The translations under genes were made by a program, and so were the position numbers. A stretch of 64,000 nucleotides of DNA from JASGCL01 sp965203915 (GTDB lineage Bacteria > Pseudomonadota > Alphaproteobacteria > JASGCL01): the NCBI GenBank assembly GCA_965203915.1, contig OZ241918.1:1302001-1366000 (forward strand), in the 5' to 3' direction. The notes below the pieces were generated by a model, which made no database searches, had not been told where the DNA came from, and saw only the letters and a list, made by a program, of their open reading frames with translations. Shown here in pieces: positions 61,350 to 64,000 of this stretch. Each line of letters begins with the position of its first letter. The first letter of the stretch is position 1.

Positions 61350-62309
61350 ATGAAAATTATTTCTGGTACTGCCAATCAAACTTTAAGCCAAGCGATCGTT
61401 GATTACTTGACCCAGACCAAGAAAATAGATGGCCTGTCTTTGGTGAAACGCGACATCACCCGTTTTGCCGACAAAGAAATTTATGTTGAAATAAGCGATA
61501 ATATTCGGGGGGAGGATGTCTTCCTTATCCAGCCCACCCATTCCCCCGCCAACGACCATTTGATGGAATTGCTGATATTGCTTGATGCTTTGAAAAGATC
61601 GTCGGCGCAACGTATCACCGCGGTTTTACCCTATTACGGTTATGCGCGCCAAGACCGCAAAACCGCACCGCGTTCGCCCATCACCGCCAAATTGGTTGCA
61701 AAAATGATAGAGGCCGCTGGCGCCGACCGTATCTTAACCATGGACCTCCATGCTGGGCAAATTCAGGGTTTTTTTGAAATTCCGACCGATAACCTGTTTG
61801 CTATTCCGCAATTTGGCAATGATTTAAAAAAAACATATCCCGACCCCAGCAAAATTGTCGTGGTGTCGCCCGATGTTGGCGGCGTGTTGCGCGCCCGCAA
61901 TTTGGCGAAGCGGTTGGATTGCGATTTGGCGATTATTGATAAACGCAGGCCCAAGGCTGGCGTGGCCGAGGTTATGAATATCATCGGCGAAGTAAAAAAC
62001 ATGACCTGCATCATGGTGGATGATATTTGTGATTCGGCGGGCACGTTGGTTAACGGGGCGGAGGCTTTGATACACAACGGCGGGGCGAAGGAAGTGATAG
62101 CCTACATCAGCCATGGCGTGTTTTCACCGCCCGCTATCGAGCGGATATTTAATTCGCCCCTGACCAAACTTGTCACCACCGATTCGATTGAATTTACCAA
62201 CGAAGTAAAAAATTGCCAGAAAATAAAAAAATTCTCGGTCGCCCCCTTGTTGGGGGAGGCTATCCACCGTATTCACAGCAACGAATCGGTTTCTGATCTT
62301 TTTGCCTAA
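61350..62309 (+). CDS. prs: Ribose-phosphate pyrophosphokinase
   Basis: 319 residues. RGEDVFLIQPTHSPANDHLM near 53-72, the ATP-binding RQDRKTAPRSPITAKL near 98-113 (YARQDRK), LTMDLHAGQIQGFFEIPTDN near 129-148 (metal His), the flexible-loop Lys in AIIDKRRPK, and the PRPP loop CIMVDDICDSAGTLVNGAEA near 218-237 are all present. It makes PRPP for purines, pyrimidines, histidine and tryptophan; hisG and pyrE in this window use its product. It is followed directly by the unknown gene at 62320. Confidence 0.97.
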   Translation: MKIISGTANQTLSQAIVDYLTQTKKIDGLSLVKRDITRFADKEIYVEISDNIRGEDVFLIQPTHSPANDHLMELLILLDALKRSSAQRITAVLPYYGYARQDRKTAPRSPITAKLVAKMIEAAGADRILTMDLHAGQIQGFFEIPTDNLFAIPQFGNDLKKTYPDPSKIVVVSPDVGGVLRARNLAKRLDCDLAIIDKRRPKAGVAEVMNIIGEVKNMTCIMVDDICDSAGTLVNGAEALIHNGGAKEVIAYISHGVFSPPAIERIFNSPLTKLVTTDSIEFTNEVKNCQKIKKFSVAPLLGEAIHRIHSNESVSDLFA

Positions 62310-62319
62310 CCTATCGGTC

Positions 62320-62679
62320 ATGCACCCATTACAAGTTGACTTTACCCATTGGCTAAGGACGCGGGGGTTAAGGGCGCGGGGGCTAAGGGTGGGGGGTGAT
62401 AATAGCGACCATGACGACAATATCGCAACATCCATCCATCATTTATTAATCATTGGTTATGTATTTTTTGGGCAAGAGGAAGATATTTTTCATCGCACGG
62501 CTTTGGAATTGCGCGGCACATTATTAAAAATGGAACGCGACCACGACAATGGCAAAACCATGACCAACATATTGCAAGACAACGACCGCCAACCCCCCAG
62601 CGATTTCACCACCAAAGATTTCACCCCATACATCACCGTATTAAAATTATATTTGGAGTTTTTGAAAACAAGCCACTAG
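62320..62679 (+). CDS. Unknown 119-residue protein with 15-bp repeats; stop lies in a palindromic element
   Basis: I do not recognise this protein. It starts 10 bases after prs (ATG 62320; a TTG at 62302 would overlap prs). Residues 9-24 come from three imperfect 15-bp units encoding LR-x-RG (LRTRGLRARGLRVGG). The rest is mixed helical with an Asp/His-rich part (NSDHDDNIATSIHHLLIIGY) and one short hydrophobic segment (HHLLIIGYVFFG). The Asp/His content could suggest metal binding, but no motif decides. The TAG stop (62677-62679) falls in the left arm of palindromic copy B, after Ser-His. Coding status rests on context and length only. Confidence 0.45.
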   Translation: MHPLQVDFTHWLRTRGLRARGLRVGGDNSDHDDNIATSIHHLLIIGYVFFGQEEDIFHRTALELRGTLLKMERDHDNGKTMTNILQDNDRQPPSDFTTKDFTPYITVLKLYLEFLKTSH

Positions 62680-62710
62680 GCTTTGCCTAGAACCAAACTT
62701 TTCAGCTTCT
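62676..62710 (+). repeat. Palindromic element copy B, left boundary of a gene cassette
   Basis: CTAGGC-TTT-GCCTAG (62676-62690) followed by AACCAAACTTTTCAGCTTCT. It shares GCCTAGAACCAAACT with copies A and C, and GCTTCT with A. It contains the stop codon of the upstream gene and its tail forms the 5' arm of the terminator at 62695-62727. Confidence 0.95.
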
Positions 62711-62727
62711 TGATGAAAAGTTTTTTT
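62695..62727 (+). terminator. Intrinsic terminator formed by the element tail
   Basis: AAACTTTTCA (62695-62704) pairs with TGAAAAGTTT (62714-62723), a 10-bp stem with a 9-base loop; the 3' arm runs into a T tract (62721-62727). It would end the IHF-like/prs/unknown transcript. Its 5' arm is the AAACT tail of palindromic copy B. Confidence 0.7.
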
Positions 62728-62741
62728 ACAGTGTGAATATC

Positions 62742-62770
62742 TTGATTTTTAAATAACCATTACTTAAATA
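62742..62770 (+). promoter_or_regulatory. Promoter candidate for the cassette gene
   Basis: TTGATT (62742-62747), 17 bases, TAAATA (62765-62770). Transcription would start at or within a base or two of the ATG at 62777, which would give a leaderless message. The -10 is a weak match. Confidence 0.35.
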
Positions 62771-62776
62771 TAGAAT

Positions 62777-63214
62777 ATGAATTCTATTAAGCCAGTAGAA
62801 TTAGAAGATGCAAAAATCGAAGTAGCGCGTGCCTTCAAGAACCAGTATGATGTTGCAATGCGTTTTAAAAACGCCCTCAAAGAAAAAGATATCGATATTA
62901 TTAAGCAACTAGAACATATTACCTTTAAGCCAGTTTCCAAAAAAAATAGCGATGAATTTAACTACAATAAGGAAGAATTAAAATTCCACTGTAATGGCTT
63001 TTTTCGAATTCTTGATTTTTGTTACGGCAAATTGGACATTAATGATAGAAAAAGGTTGATAGATATTTTAACAACGCCAACTATTGAAGAAAATAATGAT
63101 GCTTTAATAACCGCACTAAAAATACAAGCTATTAAAGAAATAAAAGACTGGATAAGTAAAGGCGAGGAATTATTAAAAAAAATAAAAAGGCATTATTTAG
63201 ATAAACAACTTTAA
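62777..63214 (+). CDS. Unknown AT-rich gene between inverted palindromic elements
   Basis: 145 residues, not recognised. The protein is mostly helical and rich in Lys, Glu, Asp and Ile, with no signal peptide or membrane segment: an N-terminal helix (ELEDAKIEVARAFKNQYDVA), a central FHCNGFFRILDFCYGKLDIN, and a C-terminal helix ending EELLKKIKRHYLDKQL. Its codons are visibly richer in A and T than those of prs or pyrE (AAA, GAA, ATT, TTA dominate), which hints at transfer. It has no ribosome-binding site but a promoter candidate that would make it leaderless. It is bracketed by copies B and C of the palindromic element in inverted orientation. Function cannot be inferred; a defence or stress role is possible but unsupported. 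Confidence 0.6.
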   Translation: MNSIKPVELEDAKIEVARAFKNQYDVAMRFKNALKEKDIDIIKQLEHITFKPVSKKNSDEFNYNKEELKFHCNGFFRILDFCYGKLDINDRKRLIDILTTPTIEENNDALITALKIQAIKEIKDWISKGEELLKKIKRHYLDKQL

Positions 63215-63235
63215 ATCTAATGCTGTATATTGCTC

Positions 63236-63270
63236 GTGGCAACCAGTTTGGTTCTAGGCCCACGGCCTAG
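63236..63270 (-). repeat. Palindromic element copy C, right boundary of the cassette, overlapping the pyrE stop
   Basis: Read on the minus strand CTAGGCC-GTG-GGCCTAG (63270-63254), then AACCAAACTGGTTGCC. Its left arm holds the pyrE stop TAG (63269-63267). The orientation is opposite to copy B, so the two form terminal inverted repeats around 62711-63235. Confidence 0.95.
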
Positions 63271-63923
63271 ACGCCGCCATGCGCGGCGGACCATGCCATG
63301 GGGTTGGCCATGAATTGTTCCACCACCGACAAAGTTTTTGCATCAAACAAATTTTTTTCCTTCGCCACCGCAAATACGTCGCGGGCGGTGGTTAAATGGT
63401 GCAAGGTAATATCCATCGCCGCCATATCCGCCGCCAAACCAAAAATCCCATAATAAAAAATAACGAAGGAATCGTTGCACAAAAATTCGGCTTGGCGCAA
63501 ACCCTTCACAAAATTTATTTTGCTGCCGCCGTTGGTTGCCAAATCTTCGACCAACATGGCGCGCGCCCCAGGTTTTGCCCCGCCCTCAATACTGGCGTTC
63601 ATGCCATAACCCTTCGGCTTTTTGCGCACATAAACCATGGGGGTATGAAAACGTTCGGCCAAACACATGGCGTAGGGTATGCCCGCGGTTTCGCCGCCCG
63701 CCATAATGCTAATATTTTTTTGTTTTACCACGGGGGTTATTTTTTCAACCGCCATCGCCATCAATGTTTTTAATTCATCGGGGTAAAATATGGGTGCGCG
63801 ACAATTCATGTAAATGGGGCTTTTGATGCCCGACGCAAATTGATATGGTTCATCGCCCCGAAAATTAACCGCACCAATCCGCCATAAAATCTCCGCTGTT
63901 TTTTTGGCAATATCATCACTCAT
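63267..63923 (-). CDS. pyrE: Orotate phosphoribosyltransferase
   Basis: 218 residues. The PRPP-binding loop reads AMLVEDLATNGGSKINFVKG near 119-138. FASGIKSPIYMNCRAPIFYP near 27-46 and GGETAGIPYAMCLAERFHTP near 76-95 are typical, with the catalytic-loop Lys pair in VYVRKKPKGYG. It converts orotate and PRPP to OMP in pyrimidine synthesis. The last residues are HGGV, after which TAG belongs to palindromic copy C. Upstream to the window edge (63924-64000) I see nothing more. Confidence 0.96.
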   Translation of the reverse strand: MSDDIAKKTAEILWRIGAVNFRGDEPYQFASGIKSPIYMNCRAPIFYPDELKTLMAMAVEKITPVVKQKNISIMAGGETAGIPYAMCLAERFHTPMVYVRKKPKGYGMNASIEGGAKPGARAMLVEDLATNGGSKINFVKGLRQAEFLCNDSFVIFYYGIFGLAADMAAMDITLHHLTTARDVFAVAKEKNLFDAKTLSVVEQFMANPMAWSAAHGGV

Positions 63924-64000
63924 AGAAAATTCTTTACCATGATGTTTGCAAATTCGGCAAGCAAGAAAAATAAAGAAAAAACGGAGCGCGACCCGTCATG

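Noticed and set aside
62676..63270. Complete insertion sequence with transposase
   Set aside because: The enclosed 145-residue protein has no DDE, HUH or serine/tyrosine recombinase motif, and no clear target-site duplication is seen.

Overview
The window is chromosomal DNA of an alphaproteobacterium with medium G+C (judged by eye, not counted). The evidence is the gene neighbourhoods: a nuoA-N operon followed by birA, a kdsD-lptC-lptA cluster, an lptG-lptD-surA-pdxA-rsmA cluster, hisG-hisD followed by a UPF0262 domain and a low-molecular-weight phosphatase, and an RNase E with a long charged insertion in its S1 domain. The left edge (sarcosine oxidase beta subunit, virulence-factor family protein, DUF1638, methyltransferase corrinoid protein) recalls methylamine/glycine-betaine loci of marine alphaproteobacteria. 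I cannot fix the order or genus. There is no rRNA, CRISPR array, prophage or transposase; one tRNA (Thr-TGT) is present.

Layout. 1-2923: C1/methylamine genes on the minus strand. 2924-3538: divergent promoters and a long leader for rne (3539-5689). 5717-9245: NlpC/P60 hydrolase, xth, rppH and a ctpA-type protease. 9246-9862: a gene-poor gap with a structured-RNA candidate, a 22-codon ORF and a strong terminator. 9863-15117: dapB, glmM, lptA, lptC, kdsD (transcribed right to left). 15289-16667: dgt and tRNA-Thr. 16719-26538: a lipoprotein, methylmalonyl-CoA mutase, rsmA, pdxA, surA, lptD, lptG. 26584-33949: sodB, nitroreductase, amgK-like kinase, a second phosphotransferase, a UPF0262-phosphatase fusion, hisD, hisG, ndk. 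34010-36903: glyQS. 36927-55505: birA and the nuo operon, which carries three guest genes (a glycosyltransferase-like gene between nuoC and nuoD; bioY and a nickel/cobalt-transporter-like gene between nuoF and nuoG). 55761-63923: rlmE, a PfkB kinase, uvrD, prmA, an IHF-like gene, prs, two unknown genes and pyrE.

How the genes work together. Large parts serve the envelope (LPS export: LptA, LptC, LptD, LptG and SurA; KdsD for KDO; GlmM and DapB for peptidoglycan precursors; an AmgK-like kinase for cell-wall recycling). Others serve respiration (complex I), biotin (BioY uptake, BirA attachment), propionate-type metabolism (mutase), and nucleotide supply (Prs, PyrE, Ndk, Dgt).

The most unusual signal is repeat biology. 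A palindromic element, CTAGGC-N3/5-GCCTAG, often followed by AACCAAACT, occurs seven times at four loci. At three of them it supplies the TAG stop codon of a gene (nuoF, the 119-residue unknown, pyrE). Four tandem copies with a 22-bp period abut the presumed nuo promoter. Two inverted copies bracket an AT-rich gene of unknown function (62676-63270), giving it the look of a mobile cassette. In addition, 14 perfect copies of a 10-bp unit fill the whole region upstream of the nitroreductase, a 12-bp repeat carries the rlmE stop codon, and low-complexity insertions sit in GlmM, NuoL and LptC.
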